64,000 nt of DNA from Paraburkholderia domus (GTDB lineage Bacteria > Pseudomonadota > Gammaproteobacteria > Burkholderiales > Burkholderiaceae). The translations under genes were made by a program, and so were the position numbers. Below, piece by piece: positions 47,368-55,778 of the stretch. The notes below the pieces were generated by a model, which saw only the letters and a program-made list of their open reading frames with translations, made no database searches and was not told where the DNA came from. Location of the stretch: contig NZ_CAJNAT010000004.1 in the NCBI RefSeq assembly GCF_905220705.1, positions 124,001-188,000 on the forward strand. Direction: 5' to 3'. How positions within the stretch are numbered: position 1 is the stretch's first letter; every line of letters starts with the position of its first letter.

Positions 47368-47736
47368 ATGCCGCAATTGCGCCCACTTGACCCTTCTTTC
47401 CCGATCGAACGTCAACTCGCCACGGACGCCGCCCCCGTTGTACTGGTCAACGTCTTCACACTGGATCAGGCCGATGAGCAGGTCTTTCTCCAAGTCTGGC
47501 AGGACGATGCGGCGTTTATGAAGCAGCAGCCCGGCTTCATTTCGACACAACTTCATCGCGCAATCGGAGAAAGTCCGACGTACCTGAACTATGCTGTGTG
47601 GGAGTCTACCGCTCACTTTCGAGCGGCATTTGCCCATCCGGAATTCAGGGCGAAGCTCACCGCGTATCCTTCGTCGGCGGTCGCTTCGCCGCATCTGTTC
47701 CAGAAGGTTGCGGTGCCAGGTATTTGCGTCGGTTAG
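47368..47736 (+). CDS. Antibiotic biosynthesis monooxygenase (ABM) domain protein
   Basis: A 122-residue small ferredoxin-like fold protein: VVLVNVFTLDQADEQVFLQV at the first strand, FMKQQPGFISTQLHRAIGES, and YLNYAVWESTAHFRAAFAHP. ABM-family proteins are cofactorless monooxygenases, often oxidising quinone-like compounds. It starts at ATG 47368 after GGAG and is under probable MarR control, suggesting a role in stress from redox-active phenolics or quinones. Confidence 0.86.
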   Translation: MPQLRPLDPSFPIERQLATDAAPVVLVNVFTLDQADEQVFLQVWQDDAAFMKQQPGFISTQLHRAIGESPTYLNYAVWESTAHFRAAFAHPEFRAKLTAYPSSAVASPHLFQKVAVPGICVG

Positions 47737-47847
47737 TGGGGCGTTACCATCGGGCGCGATCTCGGAAGCGCACCTGCTCCTGCACCAGAACCACCGACCC
47801 GTGGCCATAAGTAACGGTAAAGCAACGGTAAAGAAACGGAGACACTC

Positions 47848-48763
47848 ATGAAAGTAGGATTCATCGGCCTTGGCGTGATGGGGCAGCCGATGGCGCTCAA
47901 TCTCGCGCGTGCGGGAACGGCACTGATGGTGTGGAACCGCAGCCCGGAACGTTGCGTCGCGTTGCGCGACGCAGGTGCGCAGGTTGCAGACAGCGCCAGC
48001 GACGTCTTCCGGCAGGCACGCATCGTCATCCTGATGATGGCGACTGATACGGCGCTCGATGAGGTGCTCGGCCGCCACACCGCAGATTTCGCGACGAACG
48101 TCGCAGAGCATACGATCGTGCACATGGGGACGACGTCGGCCGACTATTCGCGGGCTCGAAGCCGACATCCGCGCGGCGGGAGGACGATACGTCGAGGCGC
48201 CCGTCTCGGGCTCACGCAAGCCGGCCGAAGCGGGACAACTGGTGGCGATGCTGGCGGGCGAGCCGGCGGCCGTCCAAGAAGTGCGTCCTCTCCTCAAGCC
48301 GATGTGCCACGAAACGGTGATCTGTGGAGCGGTGCCCACGGGCCTTCTGATGAAGCTGTCGGTCAACACGTTCCTGATTCCGATGGTGACCGCGCTTGCC
48401 GAAGCGTCGCATCTCGCGCGGCGCTATGGGCTCGACATGAAGCAATTCCAGGCAGTGCTCGACGCGGGGCCGATGGCGAGCAACGTATCGCGCGTGAAGG
48501 TCGACAAGCTCGTGAACGAGGATTTTGCGGTGCAGGCCTCGATCCTCGACGTGCTGAAGAACAACCGGCTCGCGGCCGAAGCGGCGCGCAATGCAAATCT
48601 CGCTTCGCCGCTGCTGGATGTCTGCTTTGACCTGTACACCGAGACCGTCGGGTTGGGCCACGGTCAGGCCGACATGGCGGCCGTCGTGCACGCGATCGAA
48701 GCACGCACCGAGGCGAGGGGGAATGGCTCGCGGGCTTGCGAACCGACAGGCCGGCATCCGTGA
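47848..48763 (+). pseudogene. Beta-hydroxyacid dehydrogenase (3-hydroxyisobutyrate type) with frameshift
   Basis: Two frames join into one NAD(P)-dependent beta-hydroxyacid dehydrogenase of about 305 residues. The first half ([31 protein letters not shown]) runs to about 48148. The second ([20 protein letters not shown], the catalytic-Lys region [12 protein letters not shown]) continues in the +1 frame to 48763. The break lies in TCGCGGGCTCG, consistent with loss of two G from a G-run. Both halves are well conserved, so the shift is recent or a sequencing error. This family includes tartronate-semialdehyde and 6-phosphogluconate-like reductases. Confidence 0.85.
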
Positions 48764-48916
48764 TCTTTCGCGCGCATGCACGAGGTTAGCGTACGAGTCG
48801 ATATCGGCGCGACATCTGGTCATCTACAAACGAGCGACAACTGACATCCCGAGGCAGTTGCTCGGGTAGTATGCCGCGATAGCCGTTTGCCAATCTGTCA
48901 CCACGGTAGCCATTGA

Positions 48917-49777
48917 ATGAGTACCTACACGTTCCGCCTGCTAAACGTATTTGCCGAATCGACTTTTGGTGGTAATCCGCTGTGCGTCTTCGAAGATGCA
49001 AGGGGCATGGATGATTTGACAATGCTTGCTCTTGCCGCTCAGTTCAACCTTTCCGAAACGACGTTTGTTTTACCTTCGGATCGCGCAAGTGCGCAGGTTC
49101 GCATTTTCACGCCAGGCTATGAAATGCCATTCGCTGGACATCCGGCGCTCGGCACGGCACACGTAGTGCGAGACGTCATCCAGACTGGCGACAGCCTCAC
49201 TCTTGAGTTCAAGGCGGGCGTTATACCGGTAAGCGCACACGAGGACGTGTGGACCTTCGCCGCACCGCATGCAGGCAAGCCAAAAACGGCAGCCTGTACC
49301 TTGACCGACAGAGAAATTGCATCGTTACTAGGCTTGAACGAAGACGATTTGCTTACGTCGCCCATATGGGTCAACACAGGTTCAGATCAGTTACTGGTCG
49401 CGCTGAACAGCACGGATGCGGTTCGCCGTGCACGGCCCGACAGCGCGCGTTTGGATATTTGGCCGCAAAGCAGTCTCGGTCGAAAAACTGCCTACGTGTT
49501 CGCGTTTGATTCTGCCCGGCCGGGAAGAGTGCTGTCGCGTTATTTCTTTGCAAAGCAAAGCGGCGGTATTTCGGAAGACCCGGGCACGGGCTCAGCCTGC
49601 GCAAACCTGGGTGGTTGGCTGCTCGCCAACGGGGAGAAATTGCCGGCGGCATTTGAAATCGAACAGGGCGAAGCGGTAGGGCGCCCCAGTCTGCTGCGGC
49701 TTTCAGTGATCGAGAGCGGTGAAATCCATGTGGGCGGGCGTGTCATTGAGATTGGGCGAGGTGCAATCACCCTGTAG
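48917..49777 (+). CDS. PhzF-family isomerase
   Basis: A 286-residue PhzF-like protein of diaminopimelate-epimerase fold in two similar halves. The catalytic Glu47 in QFNLSETTFVL is present. Other motifs: VFAESTFGGNPLCVF, TPGYEMPFAGHPALGTAHV and GGISEDPGTGSACANLGGWL. PhzF isomerises a phenazine precursor, but family members are widespread and mostly without known substrate. No phenazine genes are nearby. Confidence 0.9.
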   Translation: MSTYTFRLLNVFAESTFGGNPLCVFEDARGMDDLTMLALAAQFNLSETTFVLPSDRASAQVRIFTPGYEMPFAGHPALGTAHVVRDVIQTGDSLTLEFKAGVIPVSAHEDVWTFAAPHAGKPKTAACTLTDREIASLLGLNEDDLLTSPIWVNTGSDQLLVALNSTDAVRRARPDSARLDIWPQSSLGRKTAYVFAFDSARPGRVLSRYFFAKQSGGISEDPGTGSACANLGGWLLANGEKLPAAFEIEQGEAVGRPSLLRLSVIESGEIHVGGRVIEIGRGAITL

Positions 49778-50055
49778 CTTCGGCATGCCGACTGCTTGAT
49801 AACCGTTTTGAGACATTTCTGCAGGTGCCCCAAACCGCCCCAAAGGGGCTCACGTATTCGGCGGCCGCGCTACCCAGAGGCCGCTGGCGAGGCCACTTTC
49901 TGGCTAGAGGGCGACGCTGTGCCTAACGCACGTCAGCGGAATCTTCCAGCCTTCGCAACGTAACGCAACTCTTTCAGCAGTGCCGCCTCCAGTACTGGCG
50001 ACGAGAGCGAAAGAAATAGAGCCTCTTCGGTGCCCAGTGGGTGTCCGGTGATTTT

Positions 50056-50352
50056 TTAGGCGCTGATATTGATGACTGAGCCGACCGTTACGCCCTGTGT
50101 CGTGCCGGAACCCGTAGCGGTTTGTGACGGCGATGGCGAAGAATTCGCCAATGCGCTCAGCGCGCCATGCGCGTGAAGATGATGGACGCTTTTGCCAGGA
50201 CTGCTCTGTGACGTTGCCGTCTTCAGGTGAGCCGCGAAACTCGGCTGGCTTGATTCACTCGCTGACGTGTGACCCGTCAGCTTCGACAGCCCGGAACTAA
50301 CGGCGCTGCTCACGCCGCTGAGAAGTGAGGCTGCTGCACCGATTGGAATCAT
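50056..50352 (-). CDS. Small Ser/Ala-rich hypothetical protein
   Basis: A 98-residue protein starting MIPIGAAASLLSGVSSAVSS. It is Ser/Thr/Ala-rich with a hydrophobic start but no typical signal cleavage, has a central HHLHAHG, and ends GSVINISA. Probably unstructured. I recall similar proteins only in Burkholderia-group bacteria. Separated from neighbours by about 280 bp on each side. Confidence 0.5.
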   Translation of the reverse strand: MIPIGAAASLLSGVSSAVSSGLSKLTGHTSASESSQPSFAAHLKTATSQSSPGKSVHHLHAHGALSALANSSPSPSQTATGSGTTQGVTVGSVINISA

Positions 50353-50639
50353 GTCGACGTCCGTCAGAATGGGGCAACCGAAATGCCCGCGCGTTCGAAC
50401 TATACCGAGTTTTCTCGCGACCCCCGTGAAATTTTTACGTCGCCTGGCGCGTCGGCGCTCTGGTATTTATCGTGCTCGATGAATGCGCGCAATTTGGGCA
50501 AGACCCACCAGCAGTAATCTTTCGATATCCTTGCATGGGTTGTCGACAATCGGGATTGGGAGGGGTGTCCATTGCATCTCGCCCAGGAGCAGACGCTGCA
50601 GCGATGCCGCCGAGAACGGCAAGCCTGCCCTGAGGGCGT

Positions 50640-51350
50640 TCACTGCTCCGCGCTGGCACCGGTTAGGGCTCGTACCCGGCGTTCATCGGCGGCGAGATCG
50701 CGCGCATTTCCCGAATACACGATGCCGCCATCGTCTAGCACGTAAGCATAGTCGGCGATCTCGAGGCTCATGCGTGCGTTCTGTTCCACCAGCAGTACCG
50801 ATATCCCCTCATCGCGCATCTGCGACACGACTCGAAACACCTCCCGGACGATCAGCGGGGCCAGGCCTTGCGATGGCTCATCGAGAATGAGCAACCGGGG
50901 ATTGAGCAGGAGTGCGCGGGCAATCGATAACATCTCCTGTTCGCCGCCGGAGAGCAGGCGCCCGCGGTTGAACTTGCGTTCGGCCAGGCGCGGAAACAGC
51001 TCGTAGATCCGCGCGATCGTCCACGGTCCGCCGCGCTCCAGCGGGACCTTCAGATTTTCCTCGACACTGAGATTGGCGAAAATTCTTCGCCCCTCTGGTA
51101 CGTAGCCGACGCCACACGCGGCGATCCGGAAGGTTGGCCAGCGCGTGGTATCCGCCCCGAAGATCGTCACGCGCCCCTGGCGCGCGGGCGTCAAACCTAC
51201 GAGGGTACGCAAGGTCGTGGTCTTGCCGGCCCCATTGCGACCGAGCAATGCCGTGATTCGGCCCTCCGCAACCTCCAGGCTCACGCCGTGCAGGATGTGG
51301 CTCTTGCCGTAGTAGGTATGCAGCCCTTCGGCGGCGAGTGCGGCGGTCAT
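50640..51350 (-). CDS. livF: Branched-chain amino acid-type ABC transporter ATPase (LivF)
   Basis: A 236-residue ABC ATPase. Walker A GRNGAGKTT, signature LSGGEQEM, Walker B LLILDEPSQGLA, and the LivF-type GVGYVPEGRRIFANLSVEEN. Last gene of a livK-H-M-G-F-type operon transcribed leftward. ATG 51350 is chosen; its ATGA overlaps the stop of a preceding mini-cistron. It energises import with LivG on the inner membrane. The ligand (branched-chain amino acids, amides or urea-like) is not determined. Confidence 0.92.
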   Translation of the reverse strand: MTAALAAEGLHTYYGKSHILHGVSLEVAEGRITALLGRNGAGKTTTLRTLVGLTPARQGRVTIFGADTTRWPTFRIAACGVGYVPEGRRIFANLSVEENLKVPLERGGPWTIARIYELFPRLAERKFNRGRLLSGGEQEMLSIARALLLNPRLLILDEPSQGLAPLIVREVFRVVSQMRDEGISVLLVEQNARMSLEIADYAYVLDDGGIVYSGNARDLAADERRVRALTGASAEQ

Positions 51351-51415
51351 GGGGCAACCTCCGTGCGTCGCACTTCGGTGTGAGCTTGCTTGGAGCGGTC
51401 CGGCGCGGCGCTCAT
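51347..51415 (-). CDS. Coupled 22-residue mini-cistron 2 (tandem copy)
   Basis: Encodes MSAAPDRSKQAHTEVRRTEV then AP. It starts in the ATGA that ends mini-cistron 1 and stops in the ATGA that begins livF, so a ribosome could pass straight through. It may be a real leader peptide or only the by-product of a repeat that kept the junction intact. Confidence 0.4.
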   Translation of the reverse strand: MSAAPDRSKQAHTEVRRTEVAP

Positions 51416-51480
51416 GGGGCAACCTCCGTGCTTCGCACTTCGGTGTGAGCTTGCTTGGAGCGGTCCGGCGCGGCGCTCAT
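51351..51480. repeat. Tandem 65-bp repeat between livG and livF
   Basis: Two units (51351-51415 and 51416-51480) match at 64 of 65 bases; the single difference is G/T near base 17. Each unit is one mini-cistron minus its 4-base overlap. A more divergent relative sits between livM and livG at 52223-52288. Confidence 0.95.
51412..51480 (-). CDS. Coupled 22-residue mini-cistron 1 (tandem copy)
   Basis: Encodes MSAAPDRSKQAHTEVRSTEV then AP. Its ATG overlaps the livG stop (ATGA), and its own stop overlaps the next mini-cistron start. One base differs from the second copy, changing Ser17 to Arg. Confidence 0.4.
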   Translation of the reverse strand: MSAAPDRSKQAHTEVRSTEVAP

Positions 51481-52226
51481 GCTGCGTTGCCCAGATAGGC
51501 AGCCTGTACGGCCTCGTTGGAAGCGATCTCCTTTGGCGAGCCTTCGGCGAGGAGGCTGCCCTGGTCGAGCACCGTGATTCGATCGGCCAGATGGAAGACC
51601 ACGCGCATGTCATGCTCGATCAGCACGATGGTGAAATTGCCGTCGCTGTGCAGGCGGTGCACGAGTTGCGTAATCTCGTGAGTTTCCTGATCGCCCATGC
51701 CGGCGGTGGGCTCGTCGAGTAACAGCAGGCGCGGCCGCAGCGCCAGCGCCATTGCGATCTCGGCAATCCGCTGGTCGCCGTGCGGAAGCTCTCCAACCAG
51801 GTGGTGCGATTTACCGGCAAGACCCGTAAGCTCAAGCGTTTCCTCGACGTGACGACGAACCCGCGCCCGCTCGGCGTTGCTGATCCACGGGCGCAGGCGA
51901 AAACCCTCCGTCACCTCTGCACTAATGCGCACGTTCTCGAATACCGTCAGTTCGGGAAAAATCTCGGTGATCTGAAACGTGCGGGCGATGCCGGCCGCAA
52001 CGCGCCGATACGCAGGAAGCGTCGTGATGTCGAGTCCGTCGAACACGATCGTTCCCCTGCTCGGCGGAAAAAAGCCGCTGATGAGATTGAAGAAGGTGGT
52101 CTTGCCCGCGCCGTTCGGCCCGATGACAGCGCGCAATTCGCCCTTCTCGACGGTGAGCGATACGTCACGCACTGCGGTCAGGCTGCCGAAGCGCTTGCTG
52201 ACGTTCCTGACTTCGAGCACGGTCAT
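51477..52226 (-). CDS. livG: Branched-chain amino acid-type ABC transporter ATPase (LivG)
   Basis: A 249-residue ABC ATPase. Walker A GPNGAGKTT, LivG-type ARTFQITEIFPELTVFENV, and Walker B LLLLDEPTAGMG. The signature is LPHGDQR rather than the more usual LSYGEQR, but that spot is variable in LivG. It partners LivF. The ATG is coupled to a 21-codon mini-cistron upstream by TGA/ATG overlap. Confidence 0.92.
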   Translation of the reverse strand: MTVLEVRNVSKRFGSLTAVRDVSLTVEKGELRAVIGPNGAGKTTFFNLISGFFPPSRGTIVFDGLDITTLPAYRRVAAGIARTFQITEIFPELTVFENVRISAEVTEGFRLRPWISNAERARVRRHVEETLELTGLAGKSHHLVGELPHGDQRIAEIAMALALRPRLLLLDEPTAGMGDQETHEITQLVHRLHSDGNFTIVLIEHDMRVVFHLADRITVLDQGSLLAEGSPKEIASNEAVQAAYLGNAA

Positions 52227-52288
52227 TGGCGTGCCTTCGTGCTATGCACTGCGACGTGAGCGCCTTCGGGCGGCCGGGCGGCGCTCAT
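52223..52288 (-). CDS. Coupled 21-residue mini-cistron before livG
   Basis: Encodes MSAARPPEGAHVAVHSTKAR then Q. It starts in the ATGA at the livM stop and ends in the overlap with the livG start. The start MSAA and the TEVRST/AVHSTK part align with the two tandem copies near livF, pointing to a shared origin. Confidence 0.4.
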   Translation of the reverse strand: MSAARPPEGAHVAVHSTKARQ

Positions 52289-53244
52289 GAGTCGCTCCTG
52301 TGCTGAATGAAGCCGAGCAGCCCGCGGGGGAAAAACAGCACGATCGCGACGAACAGCATGCCGACGAACGACATCCAGTTGACCGTGATGCTCGAAAGAT
52401 AATCCTGCAGCACGACGAATACCGCGGCGCCGAGCAACGGCCCCCACAAGCTGCGCATGCCGCCCATGACCGCCATCATGACGAAATCGCCCGACTGGCT
52501 GTAGTGCAGCCCGCGCGGGTCGGCGAAATTGTTCAGGAGAGCGTAGAGCGCACCGGCGAACCCCATGAAGAAGCAGGACAGCGTGAAGGCGATCCAGATA
52601 TGCCGGTCGACGGGGATGCCGAGAAAGCGCGCACGCTGCTCATTTTCGCGGATCGCGATCATGGTGCGTCCGAACGGGGAGCGCAGGATGAAACCCATTA
52701 CGCCGATCGCCAGCGCCAGGCAAAACAGCACAAAGTAGTAGAAGGCATTGGCGTTCGACAGGATGTCGATCCGGGCGATGCCGAGATCGAGCGGCTGGCG
52801 CGAAAAGCCGCGCAACCCGTCGTCGCCGCCGGTGACGGAGCTCCATTGGAAGGCGATGTAGTAGAAGACCTGCCCGAACGCGATGGTGACCATCGCGAAG
52901 TAGACACCGCGTCGCCGTGCGATGAGCGCGCCCAGCAGTGTGCCGGCAATGCCGCCGAGCAGCGTGCCGCACAGCAACGCGAGCGGCGTGCTCGGCGCGA
53001 GAAACTTCAGTGCGAGGCCGGCGCCGTAGGCGCCGAGCCCGAAATACGCAGCGTGTCCGAAGGACAGCACACCGGTAAAACCGAGCAGGAAGTTGACCGA
53101 CATGGCGGCCAGTCCGAGCACGAGCACGCGCGTGCCGAGCGCGGTGTAGCCGCCGAGCGGCGGCATCCAGTAGGGCGTCAGCAAGAGCACTGCCCAGAGT
53201 GCTGCGATGACGACGAGCCGGCGAGGGTGGCGAGTTTCGCTCAT
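52285..53244 (-). CDS. livM: Branched-chain amino acid-type ABC permease (LivM)
   Basis: A 319-residue inner-membrane permease with about nine helices. Family features: GYTALGTRVLVLGLAAMSVN, FLLGFTGVLSFGHAAYFGLG, ALYALLNNFADPRGLHYSQS and MMAVMGGMRSLWGPLLGAAV. It pairs with LivH to form the channel. It starts in the ATGA overlap with livH, so the two are translationally coupled. Confidence 0.93.
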   Translation of the reverse strand: MSETRHPRRLVVIAALWAVLLLTPYWMPPLGGYTALGTRVLVLGLAAMSVNFLLGFTGVLSFGHAAYFGLGAYGAGLALKFLAPSTPLALLCGTLLGGIAGTLLGALIARRRGVYFAMVTIAFGQVFYYIAFQWSSVTGGDDGLRGFSRQPLDLGIARIDILSNANAFYYFVLFCLALAIGVMGFILRSPFGRTMIAIRENEQRARFLGIPVDRHIWIAFTLSCFFMGFAGALYALLNNFADPRGLHYSQSGDFVMMAVMGGMRSLWGPLLGAAVFVVLQDYLSSITVNWMSFVGMLFVAIVLFFPRGLLGFIQHRSDS

Positions 53245-54110
53245 GTCATCATGCCTTCTTCACCGAGCAGGCCGCGTGGTCGGATCAGCAGGACCACGGC
53301 CATCAGCACGTACATGATGGCCTCGCTCGCCGCAGGGAGGAATACCGCGGTGATGCCCGAGGCAACGCCGATCAGCAAGCCGCCGAGCAGCGTACCGGTG
53401 AGGCTGCCAACCCCGCCGACGATGATAGCGATGAAGCTCGGCATCAGGAGGCCGGTGCCCATCGTCGGCTCCAGCCCGAGCTGGCCCGCAGCGAGCACGC
53501 CGCTCAGACCTGCGAGATAGATGCCGGCGGCGAAATTGAGCGCGCGCAGCCTGCCCACGTTGATGCCGAGCGCCGCGACGGTCTCGAGGTCGAGCGTGCC
53601 GGCCCGGATCCGTATGCCGAGCCGGCTGTAGCGCAACAGCAGGAAGAGCAGTGCAACCGCGAGGGTGACAGTGCCGACCATGAACAGGCGGTAGCCGGTG
53701 ATAAAGAAGAGTTCGTTGCTCAAGGGCTGAGCCAGCGCCGGCGGAATCGTGACAGGCTTGCCCTGCGCTCCCCAGATGAAGCGGGTGCCGTCCTCGATCA
53801 TGAAGGCGAGGCCGAACGTCAGCAGCAGACTGTAGAGCGGATCGCGCCCGTAGACCCGCCGGATGAGTACCCGTTCGACGGCGAGACCGATGACGGCCGT
53901 GCATATCGGCGCGATCAGCAATGCACCCCAGAACCCGACATACGGCGTGATCGTATAGGCAATGTAGCCGCCGATCACGAGAAAGCCGCCGTGGGCGAAG
54001 TTGATCACGTTGCTCAAGTTGAGAATGAGCGACAGGCCAAGCGCCATCAGCACGTAAAACGCACCGATGATCAGCCCGTTGGTGACGTTGAAGAGGAGTA
54101 GTTGTGTCAT
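53241..54110 (-). CDS. livH: Branched-chain amino acid-type ABC permease (LivH)
   Basis: A 289-residue inner-membrane permease: NGLIIGAFYVLMALGLSLIL, NLSNVINFAHGGFLVIGGYI and MPSFIAIIVGGVGSLTGTLL are LivH landmarks. A four-codon frame (MSGR) just before it ends at an ATGA overlap with this start, again suggesting coupling, though it may be chance. First permease gene after the binding protein, with a 131-bp gap. Confidence 0.93.
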   Translation of the reverse strand: MTQLLLFNVTNGLIIGAFYVLMALGLSLILNLSNVINFAHGGFLVIGGYIAYTITPYVGFWGALLIAPICTAVIGLAVERVLIRRVYGRDPLYSLLLTFGLAFMIEDGTRFIWGAQGKPVTIPPALAQPLSNELFFITGYRLFMVGTVTLAVALLFLLLRYSRLGIRIRAGTLDLETVAALGINVGRLRALNFAAGIYLAGLSGVLAAGQLGLEPTMGTGLLMPSFIAIIVGGVGSLTGTLLGGLLIGVASGITAVFLPAASEAIMYVLMAVVLLIRPRGLLGEEGMMT

Positions 54111-54241
54111 CGGCCGCTCATGTCGAGACGCAACCCGTGCACGAGCTGCGTCGGGCAGCCTGGGTCGCTGTGTTGCCGCACATGCGTGTCAGGTTCATAC
54201 CAACGGCTGCCTGCACTACCGCGCGGAGATCGTCTTTGGGA

Positions 54242-55504
54242 TCAGGTCGGCCACTGAAGCTTGCAGCCGGTCGCGGCTTCGGGCGGTGCTGTCTTGTCGC
54301 CGGCGACCACGCGATCGACACGGAACAGATCCTCCGGGTCGCCCGCCGGCTGAGAGAGCGCTTCGCCGACGAAGGCGGAGGTCATCAGCTGGTGGTCTCC
54401 CTTGCGGTAGTAGCACTTGTTGGGCTGCAGCTTGACGTCGTCCGCGAGTTCGAACCCGCCGAGCGCTTCGGCGAGTTTTTTCGCATCGAGGCTCTTTTCC
54501 TTGTTGGCGATCGCGGCGAGCGTATGAACCGATGTGTAGCCAAACCAGTGGCGTGCGGTGGGGACTTTGCCGTTGTTCACTTTGCGGATCTCGGCGACGA
54601 ACTTGTCGACGCCTGAGACGCCCGGCTGCTTCCAGTACCATTCGAACATCCAGATGCCGACGCGTGCCTCCGGCGGCATCGCTTCGAGCGATTCGAGTTC
54701 CTGCTGAAGCCCGGCAACGTGCATCTGCTTGCCGATGCCGAACTGCGCGACCTGCTTCAGGCAGTTGACCATGTCGGAACCTTGCGGCAGTACCAGCAGA
54801 ACATCGGGGTTGGCCGCGCGCGCCTTGATCAGGTATGCAGAGAAATCGGTCGTGCCGAGTGGCGTGAGTTCGTTGCCGGTCATCGTGCCGCCGAGCTTTT
54901 GCAAATCCGCCAGCGCGGCCTTCTGCAGCGTATGACCGTAGGCGTAGTCCGGCGTAATGAAATGCCACTTCTTGCCGTACTTGGTGAAGAGGAGGTCGGC
55001 GACCGCATTGGCCTCCATGCTGGTCGTGTTGCAGACGCGATATACGTTCCACTTGCAATCGCTGCCTGTGATCGTGTCGGTGTGGCCGCCCGAGACGATG
55101 TGCAACACCTTCTTCTCGTTGGTCACCTGGGCGATTGCCTGAGCGACGCCTGAATTCACATCTCCGATCAGGAACGTGACCTGATCTCGATCGATCAGCT
55201 TGCGCGCCTTCTGCACGCCGGTGCCGACGTCGTTCGCCGAGTCTTCTACCAGCAGTTCAATGGGACGCCCGAGAATGCCGCCGTTGGCGTTGACCTGTTG
55301 CACGGCGAGCCTGGCGCCCATCACTTCATTCTGTGCAACTGCAGCATAAGCGCCGGTCAACGGATCGACCATGCCGATGCGCAACGGCGTCTCGCCGCGT
55401 GCCTTGATGATGAAAGGTGCGGCGAGCTGCAACGCTGCAGCAGCAGCGGCCCCCTTGAGCACCGTACGTCGACTAACAGCGCGGATATGGCCCGGAGTCT
55501 TCAT
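54242..55504 (-). CDS. Amide/urea/branched-chain-type ABC binding protein with Tat signal
   Basis: A 420-residue periplasmic binding protein. N-terminal SRRTVLKGAAAAAALQLAAP is a twin-arginine signal. The body has the family features LRIGMVDPLTGAYAAVAQNE, LVEDSANDVGTGVQKARKLI, DYAYGHTLQKAALADLQKLG and GNELTPLGTTDFSAYLIKAR. It belongs to the LivK/AmiC/UrtA-like group. The ligand is not predictable; aromatic-compound carriers also look like this. First gene of the liv-type operon, with its promoter in the 274-bp gap to its right. Confidence 0.9.
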   Translation of the reverse strand: MKTPGHIRAVSRRTVLKGAAAAAALQLAAPFIIKARGETPLRIGMVDPLTGAYAAVAQNEVMGARLAVQQVNANGGILGRPIELLVEDSANDVGTGVQKARKLIDRDQVTFLIGDVNSGVAQAIAQVTNEKKVLHIVSGGHTDTITGSDCKWNVYRVCNTTSMEANAVADLLFTKYGKKWHFITPDYAYGHTLQKAALADLQKLGGTMTGNELTPLGTTDFSAYLIKARAANPDVLLVLPQGSDMVNCLKQVAQFGIGKQMHVAGLQQELESLEAMPPEARVGIWMFEWYWKQPGVSGVDKFVAEIRKVNNGKVPTARHWFGYTSVHTLAAIANKEKSLDAKKLAEALGGFELADDVKLQPNKCYYRKGDHQLMTSAFVGEALSQPAGDPEDLFRVDRVVAGDKTAPPEAATGCKLQWPT

Positions 55505-55719
55505 AGGGGTTCTCCCTTATTTCTTCACGTCGAACCGGTCAAACACCTGCATTTTTAACCGAAGCGTGAGCATCCCCGGTTAATAGAATCTTGATCTTGT
55601 TAGATAGGATCCACAAGTACTCGTTATCCCACCGGCTGGCTAGCGGATATCCGCTTTAGCGAAATTGGGGCGTCCCCCGCAATCATCTCCGCTTTGGTTG
55701 CTGTCGATTTCACCCTAGA

Positions 55720-55740
55720 CCCGCGCGGCGGCCGCGCGGG
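55720..55740. repeat. GC-rich palindrome after the beta-propeller gene
   Basis: CCCGCGCGGC-G-GCCGCGCGGG: arms of 10 bp around one base, about 40 bp beyond the beta-propeller stop. No U-run; possibly a terminator or a REP-like element. Confidence 0.5.
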
Positions 55741-55778
55741 GAGCCAGTCGCACGCACGAATTTGGACGGCTCTTTTGA

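Noticed and set aside
52300..53520. A 406-codon plus-strand frame antisense to livM/livH
   Set aside because: Antisense shadow with extreme Glu/Arg/Ala content; the minus-strand permeases are certain.
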